Source of the DNA: Chryseobacterium sp. 52 | GTDB lineage: Bacteria; Bacteroidota; Bacteroidia; Flavobacteriales; Weeksellaceae | Assembly (NCBI RefSeq): GCF_002754245.1 | Contig: NZ_PEEX01000001.1 | Span: 186,001 to 250,000 of the forward strand | Length of the DNA stretch: 64,000 nucleotides | Direction of reading: 5' to 3' | Part shown: piece by piece, positions 8,033 to 17,203 of the stretch | Layout of the letters: each line of letters begins with the position of its first letter | How positions within the stretch are numbered: position 1 is the first letter of the stretch | Notes under the pieces: generated by a model | Told to the model about the DNA's origin: nothing | Database searches by the model: none | Seen by the model: the letters and a program-made list of their open reading frames with translations, nothing else | Position numbers and translations under genes: made by a program

Positions 8033-10294
8033 ATGAAAAAGATAATCATATTAGCAGCAGCTATATCAGGCAGCGTAGTTTTTGCTCAGGAACAAAAACC
8101 GGACACTACAAAAACGAAGTCTATAGAAGGAATCACCATTACGAAACAGGTCTTTAAAAAGCAGAGCGACCGCTTTGTCTATGATGTGGCAGCATCTCCG
8201 GTAGCTAAAGGAAATACTACTTTTGATCTTTTAAAACAGACTCCGCTACTTTCATCCACAGATGATAAAACATTAAAAATTGCAGGAAAAAACAATGCTC
8301 TGATCTATATTAACGGCAGAAAAACCAATATGGATGCAGAATCTCTGGTTCAGCTCCTAAAAAGTACCCCAGCGGAAAACATCCAGAAAATTGAAGTGAT
8401 CACCGTTCCGGGCAGTGAATACCAGGTAGAATCTTCAGACGGAATCATCAATATCGTGATGAAGAAAAAAATGAGCGACGGACTGAGCGGAAATATGAGA
8501 ATGAGCAATATGCAGAATAAGTATAACGGTTCCAGTGCCTCGCTTTCTCTCAACTACAGAAAGGATAAACTGGGAATCAGCGGTAATATTTTTGCAGGAG
8601 AAAACATCCAGGCGCAATCCTATGTTTTAAGAAACGGTACCAATCTGATCTCTAATGAATCTGTTGGTGACATTAATGATCCGAATAAAAATCTTGGAGG
8701 ATACCTCAACATCGATTATCAACTAACGGATAAGAGTAATTTAGCTTTAACGTGGAATTCATGGGCCAATAAAAGCAATGATTCAACGATAGACCTGCTC
8801 AATACACTAACAAGTTACAATGCGAGCGGAAGCTTACTATCAACTGAGAAAAACAAATCTGAAAATAGAGAAGATGCTCATTATTATAACAATTCAGTGA
8901 ATCTAAATTATGAATTAAAAACAGATTCTTTAGGAAGTAAACTTAATGTGAATGTGGCTTACTTAAATTACAGAAGATCTCAGTTTTCCGATAACAGAAC
9001 TTTAGTTCGGGGAAAATCATCTGATACGTATTCTCAATTAAGACAGAAAATTACTCAGGATATTCCTCAGATCATTAATAACTTTTCCGGGACCGTAGAT
9101 TATATTAAGAAGTTTAAAAATGATTTCACTGCCTCTATCGGTGGAAATTACAACAAAACAAAAACAGATAACGATACCAAGAATTATACATACTTCTATA
9201 ATACAGACGGTAATCAGACAGGGATCAAGCAGGATTTTAATCACTTTATTTATGATGAAAATATTTACGGGGTTTATTTAACCCTTGAAAAGAAGTTTTC
9301 TGATAAACTTTCAGGAAAAGTAGGGGCAAGGTATGAAATCACAAAAAGCTTAGGAACCACAGACAATGCTCAAAGCACTGAAAATCAGCAATTCCAAAAG
9401 ATAGATAGAAATTACAACAACTTTTTACCTTATCTGAGCTTTAATTATGCAATTAATGATAAAAATAACATCTCATATGCCTTTTCGAGCAGAATGCGAA
9501 GACCAAGCTTCTGGGAACTGAATCCGGTAAAAAATATTCTTACCCAGGATAATTACACTCAGAACAACCCTTTTGTAAAAGCATCTTCTACCTACACTCA
9601 GGAATTGACCTATATGCTTAAAAGCTCCTATTTTTTAATTTTAAATCATTCATATTATAAAGATATCATTACTCAGGTTCCTTTACAGAGACAAATTATA
9701 AGAGATAATGTTGCCTACAGACAATTGGCTTACATCAGAACCAATTTTGGAGACAAGCAGGAAATGTCTGCTATGCTTGGAATGCAGAAAACATTTTTCA
9801 AACAATATTTAACGATGAACTTCAATATTGGTGTTCAGCACAATATCAATAACGGAACATTAAATACAGATCCAACTACAGGGGAAGTTTTTGACACTTA
9901 TATTAATAAGACAAAGTCTACCAGTATGGTGATTCAGACTAACAACACCATCCGTCTGGATAAAAAGAAAACCTGGTTTCTGGGCGTCAACTATTTCTAT
10001 GTTGATAAGCAACAGATGGAACTGGGAATGCTTAAAAATCTGATGAGTCTGGATTTAAGCATCAAAAAAAACTGGAACGACTGGACTTTCTCTCTTAATG
10101 TCAATGATATCCTGAAAACAAATATTGTAGAGATCGAGGACACTCAGTCATCAGGAAATTACAATTACATCAGAAACGATCAGTACAGAAGGGGTATGAC
10201 TTTCAGCATGACTTATAACTTCGGAAACCAGAAAGTGAAAAAAGTAAGAGACATTGAAGGGGCATCAGATGCCATTAAAAGCAGAACAAGATAA
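8033..10294 (+). CDS. Outer-membrane beta-barrel family protein (TonB-receptor-like), paralog 2
   Basis: The 753-residue protein is colinear with its upstream neighbour. They share the TKQVFKKQSDRF(V/I)YDVA segment, the plug strand INGRKTNMDAES, the VITVPGSEYQVES segment, the RRPSFWELNP barrel motif and a DAIKSR tail. By eye more than half the residues agree, so the pair arose by duplication. It has a Sec signal (cleavage after VFAQ). The 72-nt gap contains no terminator, so both genes probably share the promoter at 5646. Ligand unknown. Confidence 0.88.
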   Translation: MKKIIILAAAISGSVVFAQEQKPDTTKTKSIEGITITKQVFKKQSDRFVYDVAASPVAKGNTTFDLLKQTPLLSSTDDKTLKIAGKNNALIYINGRKTNMDAESLVQLLKSTPAENIQKIEVITVPGSEYQVESSDGIINIVMKKKMSDGLSGNMRMSNMQNKYNGSSASLSLNYRKDKLGISGNIFAGENIQAQSYVLRNGTNLISNESVGDINDPNKNLGGYLNIDYQLTDKSNLALTWNSWANKSNDSTIDLLNTLTSYNASGSLLSTEKNKSENREDAHYYNNSVNLNYELKTDSLGSKLNVNVAYLNYRRSQFSDNRTLVRGKSSDTYSQLRQKITQDIPQIINNFSGTVDYIKKFKNDFTASIGGNYNKTKTDNDTKNYTYFYNTDGNQTGIKQDFNHFIYDENIYGVYLTLEKKFSDKLSGKVGARYEITKSLGTTDNAQSTENQQFQKIDRNYNNFLPYLSFNYAINDKNNISYAFSSRMRRPSFWELNPVKNILTQDNYTQNNPFVKASSTYTQELTYMLKSSYFLILNHSYYKDIITQVPLQRQIIRDNVAYRQLAYIRTNFGDKQEMSAMLGMQKTFFKQYLTMNFNIGVQHNINNGTLNTDPTTGEVFDTYINKTKSTSMVIQTNNTIRLDKKKTWFLGVNYFYVDKQQMELGMLKNLMSLDLSIKKNWNDWTFSLNVNDILKTNIVEIEDTQSSGNYNYIRNDQYRRGMTFSMTYNFGNQKVKKVRDIEGASDAIKSRTR

Positions 10295-10331
10295 AAGACT
10301 ATCTTTCTTCATATTTAACTATTATTGTGGT

Positions 10332-10360
10332 AACCCGCCGGAAATTCCGGCGGGTTTTTT
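10332..10360 (+). terminator. Rho-independent terminator of the barrel pair
   Basis: A GC-rich stem AACCCGCCGG (10332-10341), loop AAATT, CCGGCGGGTT (10347-10356) is followed by a T-run. It is one of the strongest terminators in the window. Confidence 0.93.
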
Positions 10361-10372
10361 ATCTTTATAATT

Positions 10373-11233
10373 ATGAAAAAAATTCTTTCGATCATCGTTT
10401 GCTTTCTTTCGATATGTTTTCTCTGTATCAGCTGCAAAGAAAAGAAGGTAACGCTGGGTAAAGGCATCAGTTTTGAAAAAGAGGAAAACATAAGATATGG
10501 AAATACTGCTGAACAGGTTATGGATCTTTATATACCTCATCAGGAAGTTTCCAAAAAGAAAGATATTTTTATCATAATTCACGGTGGCGGCTGGCGTGGC
10601 GGAGATAAATCTCAGCTGACCTTCTTTACACTTTCTTTGATGCAGAAATTTCCGGATCACATTTTTGCCAATATCAATTACAGACTTGCCACTGCAACAC
10701 AACCGGGTATTCCGGAGCAGACGGATGATATTGGTGAAGTCATTCAGTATCTAGAGAAAAAATTAAAGTATAATCCCAGACTCATCCTGCTGGGCAACAG
10801 TGCCGGAGCCCATTTATCAATGCTCTACGCCTATCATTTTGATGCCAAAAAAAGAGTAAAAGCGGTTGTGAATATCGTAGGACCTTCTGATCTTTCTGAT
10901 CCCGGCTTTGAAAAATATGCAGATTATTCGTTTGTCAAAAACTTTCTGGTCAACCCACAGTTTCTTATTCCAGGCATGACTAAAACCTCGTATGCAAGCC
11001 CGGTCAGCTGGATAGACTCAACTTCTGCTCCTACACTCTCCTACTATGGAAACAGAGATCAGATTATTCCTTTATCACAAATGAGAACACTAGATTCTAT
11101 TTTGCTTCAAAATAATATCCATCACGAAACCTATGAATTCAATGGCGGGCATCTTGATTGGGACAAATCACCGAATGATAAGTTTCTGATCGATAAAATT
11201 GCTCTTTTCCTGAAACAGCCGGACAAAAAATAA
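10373..11233 (+). CDS. Lipoprotein alpha/beta-hydrolase (carboxylesterase-like)
   Basis: The 286-residue product carries a lipoprotein signal with Cys21 after CIS. The hormone-sensitive-lipase-type oxyanion motif HGGGW is at 70-74. The nucleophile is Ser143 in GNSAG, and likely acid and base are Asp229 (GNRDQIIP) and His260 (GGHLDWD). These are all the elements of an active esterase/deacetylase. It probably acts in the periplasm or at the cell surface on esterified carbohydrate or lipid. The substrate is unknown. The neighbouring minus-strand glycosidase gene makes a carbohydrate esterase possible but unproven. Confidence 0.88.
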   Translation: MKKILSIIVCFLSICFLCISCKEKKVTLGKGISFEKEENIRYGNTAEQVMDLYIPHQEVSKKKDIFIIIHGGGWRGGDKSQLTFFTLSLMQKFPDHIFANINYRLATATQPGIPEQTDDIGEVIQYLEKKLKYNPRLILLGNSAGAHLSMLYAYHFDAKKRVKAVVNIVGPSDLSDPGFEKYADYSFVKNFLVNPQFLIPGMTKTSYASPVSWIDSTSAPTLSYYGNRDQIIPLSQMRTLDSILLQNNIHHETYEFNGGHLDWDKSPNDKFLIDKIALFLKQPDKK

Positions 11234-11256
11234 ACGCCTTGAAAATTCAAAGCGTT
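11233..11256. terminator. Imperfect hairpin between convergent genes
   Basis: AACGCCTTGAA (11233-11243) and TTCAAAGCGTT (11246-11256) pair with one mismatch. Position between convergent genes suggests a shared terminator; the T-runs are short. Confidence 0.5.
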
Positions 11257-11286
11257 CTATCTTAGGTTTAATACTTTTTATTATTC

Positions 11287-12498
11287 TTAATATTCTAATG
11301 CTTTCTTGGCCTCCATTGCCGTCACATTTAATGTAGTAAGGCATTTTTCAAAATTATTCATATTCCTTAAATCCCAGAAAGGCAGTACTACAATCACCGA
11401 AAAATCAGTTTCCGGATCGTAGAGCATCGTTGAAAGGTAACCTTCTGTAGCTCCATTATGCCCGTATCCTACTCCCGGAACGTACGTACAGCCTAATGCA
11501 TAATTTGAAGTTGTTGCAGGGCCTTTGCTTGTTCTCATCTGCTGAATACTGGAAGCAGTCAGAACATTTTCTGCTTTCATCAGACTTCTGATATACACTG
11601 AGAGCATTTCCATACTTCCAATTCCATTTCCTTCCCCTATATGAGCGCTTGCATTTTTCTGATTCGTAATCTCGTTATGGTCGGCATATTTAATAAACCC
11701 TTTAATGTAAGGGATGGGAAGTTGTTTATCAGATGCCAATTCAGGAAATTTAATATTTAAAGGTGTTTTTGATGAAGGCCCTACAATGTGATCATACATA
11801 TAGTTTCCATAGGTCTTAGAAGCATTTGACTTTTGTGAATAGACTCTTGCAATGATTTCACTTAAGATCGAAAAACCTGTATTTGAATAGTGATATACTG
11901 TATTTGGGGGACCATAAGTAAGGTTATTCTGGCTTAAAACTTTCACATAATCTGTGGCAGAAAACTGATGATCAGGAAAATTTTCCAGCATATAATCGGT
12001 ATAGGTCTGTCCGTTAATATGATATGCGCTATCATCATTCGTTACATCATAAATTCCGGCATTGTGCTGCAAAAGTTCACGAATGGTGATCTGATCTTTA
12101 TATTTAAAATTCCAGTCTGAAGTCTCCGGTACATAAGAAATACTTGTCCCCGGAATATGAGCTGTAATTTTATCATCAAGGTTCAACCAACCATCCTGCA
12201 TCATTTTTAAAATAGCTGCAGACGTAAAATTCTTGGTATTGCTTGCAAAACGGAAATAGGTTTTCCTGGTCATAAGATCTCCGTTGGCTCCGTTTACAGT
12301 ACTGAAATAGGTTCCTTTCGGAGAAACAATATAAACGCTCAGAGAAGGAACATCCGTATTAAGCTCCTTCTGAAGATCGCTATGAATCTTTCTGACGGCA
12401 TTATCCAGATTAGCCTGGTACTCTATATTGTCATTACTTCTACAGCCTAAAAAAGCAAGCAGAAATAATGACATTGAGATCATATTTAGTTTTTTCAT
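11287..12498 (-). CDS. Serine hydrolase, beta-lactamase/DD-peptidase (class C-like) family lipoprotein
   Basis: Translation from the ATG at 12496-12498 gives 403 residues with a lipoprotein signal (LAFLGC, Cys19). An upstream in-frame ATG at 12642 would bury this signal and overlap the preceding gene, so I reject it. The penicillin-binding-type motifs are present: SNTK (Ser86-Lys89), YSN (204-206) and HNG (347-349, the KTG equivalent). Such proteins include D-aminopeptidases, esterases and peptidoglycan-editing enzymes, and the exact substrate is not predictable. The gene sits 25 nt downstream of the GH43 gene and is probably cotranscribed with it. Confidence 0.88.
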   Translation of the reverse strand: MKKLNMISMSLFLLAFLGCRSNDNIEYQANLDNAVRKIHSDLQKELNTDVPSLSVYIVSPKGTYFSTVNGANGDLMTRKTYFRFASNTKNFTSAAILKMMQDGWLNLDDKITAHIPGTSISYVPETSDWNFKYKDQITIRELLQHNAGIYDVTNDDSAYHINGQTYTDYMLENFPDHQFSATDYVKVLSQNNLTYGPPNTVYHYSNTGFSILSEIIARVYSQKSNASKTYGNYMYDHIVGPSSKTPLNIKFPELASDKQLPIPYIKGFIKYADHNEITNQKNASAHIGEGNGIGSMEMLSVYIRSLMKAENVLTASSIQQMRTSKGPATTSNYALGCTYVPGVGYGHNGATEGYLSTMLYDPETDFSVIVVLPFWDLRNMNNFEKCLTTLNVTAMEAKKALEY

Positions 12499-12523
12499 GG
12501 TATATGGTTTAGTTTTTTTAGAA

Positions 12524-14284
12524 TTATTCAGATTTTGCAGTCTCCGTCCTTTCTGACATTCCATTGGCATTAAAAGCTTCGATCTGGAAGTAGTAAGCAT
12601 CAGCTCTGTCGGCTCCGGTAAAAAAATATTCATTCTTTCCATATACCATAATGCTTCCGTATAATTTATCCGGAGATTTCCCCCAATAGATCACATATCC
12701 GTCTGCATCCTGGTTCTGCTGCCATTTCATCCAGATGCTCCTTCTTTCACCGAATTTCTTAGGTTCAGATCTCAAAGGAACAAATCCTTCCACTTTCTTT
12801 GGCTTTTCGCCTGCTCCTTTCCCAAACACACGGAAACCGCTTAAGGCAAATTTTCCGGTAGGCATTTTAAGGTTTTCCATTTTCAGGAATCTTGCCTGTG
12901 CCGGTTTTTCAAGTTCTACATAATCATGGGGAACATCTTTGGTATTTTTACTTTTATCAACTACCACATTCCATTTTTTACCATCATTGGATCCATAGAT
13001 TTTATACTGATGCATTTTTCCCAATGTTTTTCCCATAAACTCAGCATCCTGATCTGCGTAATTGATCTGAATGGCATTGATCGTGGAAACTTCTCCAAGA
13101 TCAGTCTGAAACCATTCTCCTGAATTACCTGTTTTTGCACTCCAGTATGTTTTGATATCTTCATCAACCGCTAAATTCGGCTGGTATCCGCCTAAAGCGG
13201 ATGAAACCTGAACAGGTTTATTATAATTTAATAACATCCAGCCTGCGAAAAGGCCTTTTGTAAAATCTTTACCTTGCGCATACTGTGGAAGAAATGTTGG
13301 ATAATCTCCATAAGCTGTATTGGTATACATCACATCATCCTTATCAAAGCCGGCCGGCCAGATTCCCAATCTTCTCTCAAAATTATTTTTAGTAGAAATA
13401 AAGATGGTTGAAATATGCCACCAGTTTTTGTAATTGTCTTCAAAAGTTGCCCCATGCCCCGCTCCTCTTGCAAAACCACCGGGTTTATAGGAAAACGGAT
13501 TGTGCTGCTGGTATTCAAAACCTTCCAGAGGATTTTTACTGACATAGACTCCATCTGAATATCCGCTGAATTCAGTGGCCGGAGCACCATACTGCATATA
13601 ATATTTTCCGTTGTGCTTCGTCATCCATGCGCCTTCTACAAACGGTTGCAGAAAAACATTATCATTGTATTCCCCAAATCTTTCCCAGCCATGATCTTCC
13701 GGCTTCAGTCTGATGATTGGCTTTGTGAAACCTTCTGACTGCAGGGTTTTAACCTTCACTTCGGTTCCCAGCAAAGGCCATTCATTACTGGATCCCCAAT
13801 ACAGGTACAATTTATTTTTATCTTCATCATAGTGGAATGCCGGATCCCAGGCTCCTACCTTTAATGTATCCACAGCAATTTTCCAGTCGTCTTTTGTAGG
13901 ATTTGTACTTTTCCAGATGGGAAAATCCTGTTCCCAGGTAGATCCATAGACATAGAGTGTGTCTTTCATAGCCCATACTGCCGGAGCATTCAGATCATGA
14001 ATATATTTTTTGTCTCTTAGAAATTTTCTTTTTACAAACTTCCAGTCCAGCATATCATCACTGTACCAATAGCCTTCCTGATTGGTAGAAAAAAGGAATA
14101 ATTTATTTTGAAAATTAACGATCACCGGGTCAGCTGTTGCACGGTGTTTTCCCTGTTTTGAAAAAACCTCGAAAGGAGTATATCCATAATCGATATTAAT
14201 CGGGTTACAGAATGTTTTCTGCTGGGCACCAACGAATATCCCAAGCAGAACAGCTAATGATAAAAAGTATTGCTGCATCTTCAT
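12524..14284 (-). CDS. GH43-type glycosidase with discoidin and Fn3-like domains
   Basis: The 586-residue secreted enzyme (signal to about residue 20) has a five-bladed GH43 propeller with the expected acids: Asp52 in ADPVI (base), Asp147 in WDPAF (pKa modulator) and Glu218 in VEGAW (general acid). Residues about 355-490 form an F5/8-type-C (discoidin) sugar-binding module (NLAVDEDIKTYWSAK, WFQTDLG). About 497-580 looks like a fibronectin-III repeat (DADGYVIYWG, YYFQIEAFNANG). It likely releases arabinose, xylose or galactose from polysaccharides outside the cell. The serine hydrolase gene follows. Confidence 0.87.
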   Translation of the reverse strand: MKMQQYFLSLAVLLGIFVGAQQKTFCNPINIDYGYTPFEVFSKQGKHRATADPVIVNFQNKLFLFSTNQEGYWYSDDMLDWKFVKRKFLRDKKYIHDLNAPAVWAMKDTLYVYGSTWEQDFPIWKSTNPTKDDWKIAVDTLKVGAWDPAFHYDEDKNKLYLYWGSSNEWPLLGTEVKVKTLQSEGFTKPIIRLKPEDHGWERFGEYNDNVFLQPFVEGAWMTKHNGKYYMQYGAPATEFSGYSDGVYVSKNPLEGFEYQQHNPFSYKPGGFARGAGHGATFEDNYKNWWHISTIFISTKNNFERRLGIWPAGFDKDDVMYTNTAYGDYPTFLPQYAQGKDFTKGLFAGWMLLNYNKPVQVSSALGGYQPNLAVDEDIKTYWSAKTGNSGEWFQTDLGEVSTINAIQINYADQDAEFMGKTLGKMHQYKIYGSNDGKKWNVVVDKSKNTKDVPHDYVELEKPAQARFLKMENLKMPTGKFALSGFRVFGKGAGEKPKKVEGFVPLRSEPKKFGERRSIWMKWQQNQDADGYVIYWGKSPDKLYGSIMVYGKNEYFFTGADRADAYYFQIEAFNANGMSERTETAKSE

Positions 14285-14301
14285 AATTTTTGCTTAAAGA
14301 A

Positions 14302-14335
14302 CAAATTTAGGTAACTTTTCTGAGTTTCTCTTCAA
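14302..14335 (-). promoter_or_regulatory. Promoter of the GH43-serine hydrolase operon
   Basis: On the minus strand TAAATTTG (complement of 14302-14309) is a perfect TAnnTTTG box, with TTG (complement of 14333-14335) 23 nt upstream. The expected leader before the ATG at 14284 is only about 10 nt. Confidence 0.55.
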
Positions 14336-14489
14336 GGAATTGGTTCCGGGCAAGCCTCACTTTCAAAGTGTACCAGCATCCATAATATAATTATGGAAAA
14401 TCATAAACTTAGACAACATCTATTAAACTTAAAATCCTTAGCATCAATTTATTCCTAAATTCGATTGTTTATAATTCAATATTTCCATA

Positions 14490-14876
14490 ATGAAAAAATC
14501 AAAAATTATCAATCCTGCCAGCAACTGGACCTTCTGGGGGAAAGCAGAGAAGGAAGCTTTAAAGAGTGGAACAGAGAATTTCTCTGTGGGTGATCATATC
14601 GTATTTGAAAATGATGAATTCAGAGTTTGGAGCATTCATCTTGCTCCAGGTCATCAGCTTCCTTTTCATAAGCATACTTACCGTTATTTCTGGTCTGCAC
14701 TCTCCTCAGGCACTTCCAGATCGTGGTATAGCGATGGTAGTGTATCCGAAACTCATTATGAATCCGGTGACACTGTTTATTTTGAAAAACTGAGTGAAGA
14801 GAATTATTTTATTCATAATCTTGAAAACACCGGAGATACCCAACTCATATTCCTGACAGTAGAATTTAAAAATTAA
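14490..14876 (+). CDS. Small single-domain cupin protein
   Basis: The 128-residue cytosolic protein has one cupin fold. A histidine cluster in LPFHKHTYRYFW replaces the usual HxH metal motif of cupin motif 1. ESGDTVYFEK and the C-terminal TQLIFLTVEF strand fit motif 2. The enzyme or binding role is unknown. It starts a tight operon with a RidA protein (4 nt gap) and a substrate-binding-like protein (4 nt overlap), suggesting a shared metabolite. Confidence 0.75.
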   Translation: MKKSKIINPASNWTFWGKAEKEALKSGTENFSVGDHIVFENDEFRVWSIHLAPGHQLPFHKHTYRYFWSALSSGTSRSWYSDGSVSETHYESGDTVYFEKLSEENYFIHNLENTGDTQLIFLTVEFKN

Positions 14877-14880
14877 GGGG

Positions 14881-15354
14881 ATGGCTAGTATTGAAGAACA
14901 ATTAAAAAGAAAGGGTATCATACTTCCATCATCTCTTAAAGGTGTTGGAAATTATGCTTCCTGGGTTATTTCACAGAAAACAGTGTACACATCCGGACAG
15001 CTGCCCTGGAAGGACGGCCAATACGGAACACTCGCCTATACAGGAAAGATAGGCTCGGATCTGAGTATAGAAGAAGGTTACGAATGTGCCAGAATCTGCG
15101 CTCTGAATGCAATTATTCAGCTTAAAGATGCAACAGGAGATTTAGATAGAGTAAAAAGAATTATAAGGATAGATGGCCATATTCAGGCAGCTGAAAACTT
15201 CCTACAACATTCTGATGTACTGAACGGAGCGTCAGATCTGATCAATGAAATTTTTGAAGAAAAGGGATATCATACAAGGTCTGCTGTAGGTATTTACCAG
15301 GCCCCGCTGAATGCACCGGTTCTGATCTACTTAATCGCTGAATTGGAATCATGA
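14881..15354 (+). CDS. RidA/YjgF-family protein
   Basis: The 157-residue protein has the RidA fold: VYTSGQLPWKDGQ (substrate-pocket strand), an ARICALNAI helix, LDRVKRIIRIDGHI and the C-terminal HTRSAVGIYQAPLNAPVLIYLIAEL strand. Family members hydrolyse reactive enamines/imines from amino-acid metabolism. Here the canonical RxxxxxxxLP-E pocket is altered (TRSAVGIYQAPLN), placing it in a RidA subfamily outside the archetypal one. It lies between the cupin and the OpuAC-like gene, sharing an ATGA overlap with the latter. Confidence 0.85.
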   Translation: MASIEEQLKRKGIILPSSLKGVGNYASWVISQKTVYTSGQLPWKDGQYGTLAYTGKIGSDLSIEEGYECARICALNAIIQLKDATGDLDRVKRIIRIDGHIQAAENFLQHSDVLNGASDLINEIFEEKGYHTRSAVGIYQAPLNAPVLIYLIAELES

Positions 15355-16169
15355 AAAAGACCATCAACTTAGGAGCCATAGACCTGTCTTTCCATAAAGT
15401 GGCAGCGGCCGTTTTTGAACTTATCCTGAACCATTGGGGATATGAAGTGAAAGGGAGTTATCATCCTCACGAAAAAATGTTTGAACTCCAAAAAACGGGA
15501 GAAGTAGATCTGCTGATCAGTGCGTGGCTTCCAGGAAGCCATAGCCTTTATCTTCAGTCATATCATAATGAGGTGATACAGCTGAATCCCATTTACGAAC
15601 CGTATTGTATCTGGGGGATTCCGGATTATCTGGCGGAAAAAGGAATAGAATATATTGATGATTTAAGAAATCCGGATACAGCTGGGTTCATGGAAAAGGA
15701 AATTAACGGGATCGGAATGGGAGCCGGTATCAGCCGTTTTTCTATAGAGATCATCGAAAAGTACGGACTAAAAGAAAGCGGATTCTATTTCATCAGCAAT
15801 TATCCTGATGATTTTTACAGAATCGTGGAAAAAAAATTTCTGAACAAAGAAAACTTCGTTATACCGCTTTGGTATCCGCAATTTCTGCATCATAGTTTAC
15901 CGATTGTCCCTTTGAAAGATCCCAAACATTTATTAAGGGGTCAGGATAAAGCCATCCCTTTGTTGAGAAAGGATTCATCTTTATTATTTTCTGAAAAAGA
16001 AATACATATATTATCAGCCGTATATCTGGGTAATGAAGCCGTTTCAGCTATGGATTACTCTTTTAACAGAGAGGGATTAACGGCCATACAATCTTCCCTG
16101 AGCTGGATCACGACACGGTACGGAGGTCTCGAAAAATACCTCTCGCATTTGGAATCACAAATAGGATGA
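15351..16169 (+). CDS. OpuAC-like ligand-binding protein without signal peptide or ABC partners
   Basis: The 272-residue protein resembles glycine betaine/choline substrate-binding proteins: TINLGAIDLSFHKVAAAVFEL, VDLLISAWLPGSH, FVIPLWYPQFLH and the two-lobe layout. It starts directly with the first beta strand (MKKTINLGAIDLS), so no Sec or lipoprotein signal exists, and no permease or ATPase gene is nearby. It overlaps the RidA gene by 4 nt (ATGA). A cytosolic quaternary-amine sensor or carrier is more likely than a transport component; this is inference. Confidence 0.78.
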   Translation: MKKTINLGAIDLSFHKVAAAVFELILNHWGYEVKGSYHPHEKMFELQKTGEVDLLISAWLPGSHSLYLQSYHNEVIQLNPIYEPYCIWGIPDYLAEKGIEYIDDLRNPDTAGFMEKEINGIGMGAGISRFSIEIIEKYGLKESGFYFISNYPDDFYRIVEKKFLNKENFVIPLWYPQFLHHSLPIVPLKDPKHLLRGQDKAIPLLRKDSSLLFSEKEIHILSAVYLGNEAVSAMDYSFNREGLTAIQSSLSWITTRYGGLEKYLSHLESQIG

Positions 16170-16190
16170 TCATATATTACTTTCAAAAAA

Positions 16191-16223
16191 AATCTTCTGA
16201 CCTATTTTCAAAGTCAGAAGATT
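16191..16223 (-). terminator. Terminator of the CtlX gene
   Basis: AATCTTCTGAC (16191-16201) pairs perfectly with GTCAGAAGATT (16213-16223). On the minus strand a run of Ts follows, so it ends the minus-strand operon. It also sits just after the plus-strand OpuAC-like gene. Confidence 0.85.
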
Positions 16224-16244
16224 GTATATATAATCCTGTAAACA

Positions 16245-17168
16245 TTATTTTTTTGGAAGGAAAACCTCAGCAAGCATACATCTTGCACTTCCGCCTCCAT
16301 TCACCTCGATGGTATTCAAATCTGAATAAATGATCTCACAGTATTTTTCTATGGCAGCCACCTGTTCAGGAACCAACGACTGATAAGCAGTCTGGCTCAT
16401 CACCAAAAACTTTTGTCCGTCTTTATTCTGAACCTGAAGCATATTTCCGGCAAACTGCTGCATCTGCTCTTCTGAAATTTCAATGATCTCTTTTCCAGAG
16501 TTTTTGATGGTTTCAATCACCTTTTCTCTTTCCAGCTCATCATCGATACAGTCTAAACAGATCACTACAAACTGATCAGCCACACACATCATAACGTTGG
16601 TGTGATAAATAGGAAGTCTTTCTGTTCCTACCGTCTGGTAAGAATGAAAAACGATGGGCGTGAATCCATATTTTTCACAGAATGCTCTGAATAGATGTTC
16701 ATCAAGTCTTAAAGAAACTGAACCATAAGCAATCTTACGATCATGGTCGAAGATCATACTTCCCGTTCCTTCCAAAAATTTTTCATCAGCTTCTGAAGAA
16801 GATCGGTCATCAATTTCTTCTACATCAAACCCATGCCCTTTTATGGTTTCAATAATATCATTTCTTCTTTCTACTCTTCTGTTCTGTGCGAACATTGGAT
16901 ATAAAACTACTTTTCCGTCATTGTGGAAACTTACCCAGTTATTCGGAAAAATAGAATCCGGAGTATGAGGATCTAAAGTGTCTTTTATGGTAATCACATT
17001 AATTCCTTTGCTTCTCAGTTTTCCAACAAAAGTATTGAACTCCTCCAAAGCTTTCGACTGAATGTCTGAACCTGTCTGTTCAACCTGAAAATAATTATTT
17101 TTTGCTGTTTCAGCGTTATAACCGAACGCGATCGGCTCTATCATTAATACGGTATCTGTTGTCTGCAT
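16245..17168 (-). CDS. ctlX: Amidinotransferase-fold hydrolase, CtlX (citrulline hydrolase) family
   Basis: The preferred start is the ATG at 17166-17168 (MQTTDTVLMIEP, 307 residues); a longer frame from 17219 would overlap the upstream gene. It has the guanidine-modifying-enzyme fold: FPNNWVSFH, LEGTGSMIFD, YHTNVMMCV and a C-terminal GGGSARCMLAEVF with the nucleophile Cys. CtlX-type enzymes hydrolyse citrulline to ornithine, CO2 and ammonia; members are also annotated simply as arginine deiminase-related. It is the last gene of a minus-strand set with a four-helix-bundle gene and a DDAH-family gene. Confidence 0.85.
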   Translation of the reverse strand: MQTTDTVLMIEPIAFGYNAETAKNNYFQVEQTGSDIQSKALEEFNTFVGKLRSKGINVITIKDTLDPHTPDSIFPNNWVSFHNDGKVVLYPMFAQNRRVERRNDIIETIKGHGFDVEEIDDRSSSEADEKFLEGTGSMIFDHDRKIAYGSVSLRLDEHLFRAFCEKYGFTPIVFHSYQTVGTERLPIYHTNVMMCVADQFVVICLDCIDDELEREKVIETIKNSGKEIIEISEEQMQQFAGNMLQVQNKDGQKFLVMSQTAYQSLVPEQVAAIEKYCEIIYSDLNTIEVNGGGSARCMLAEVFLPKK

Positions 17169-17203
17169 TTGTCTGATTTTGAGATTTTTTGGGGTTAAGG
17201 GCC

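Noticed and set aside
12499..12642. N-terminal extension of the serine hydrolase to 12642
   Set aside because: It would overlap the GH43 gene and place the lipoprotein signal 48 residues inside the protein.
14341..14400. Small palindromic stretches (CACTTTCAAAGTG and CATAATATAATTATG) upstream of the cupin gene
   Set aside because: Short, AT-rich and unrelated to each other; compatible with chance and not followed by T-runs.
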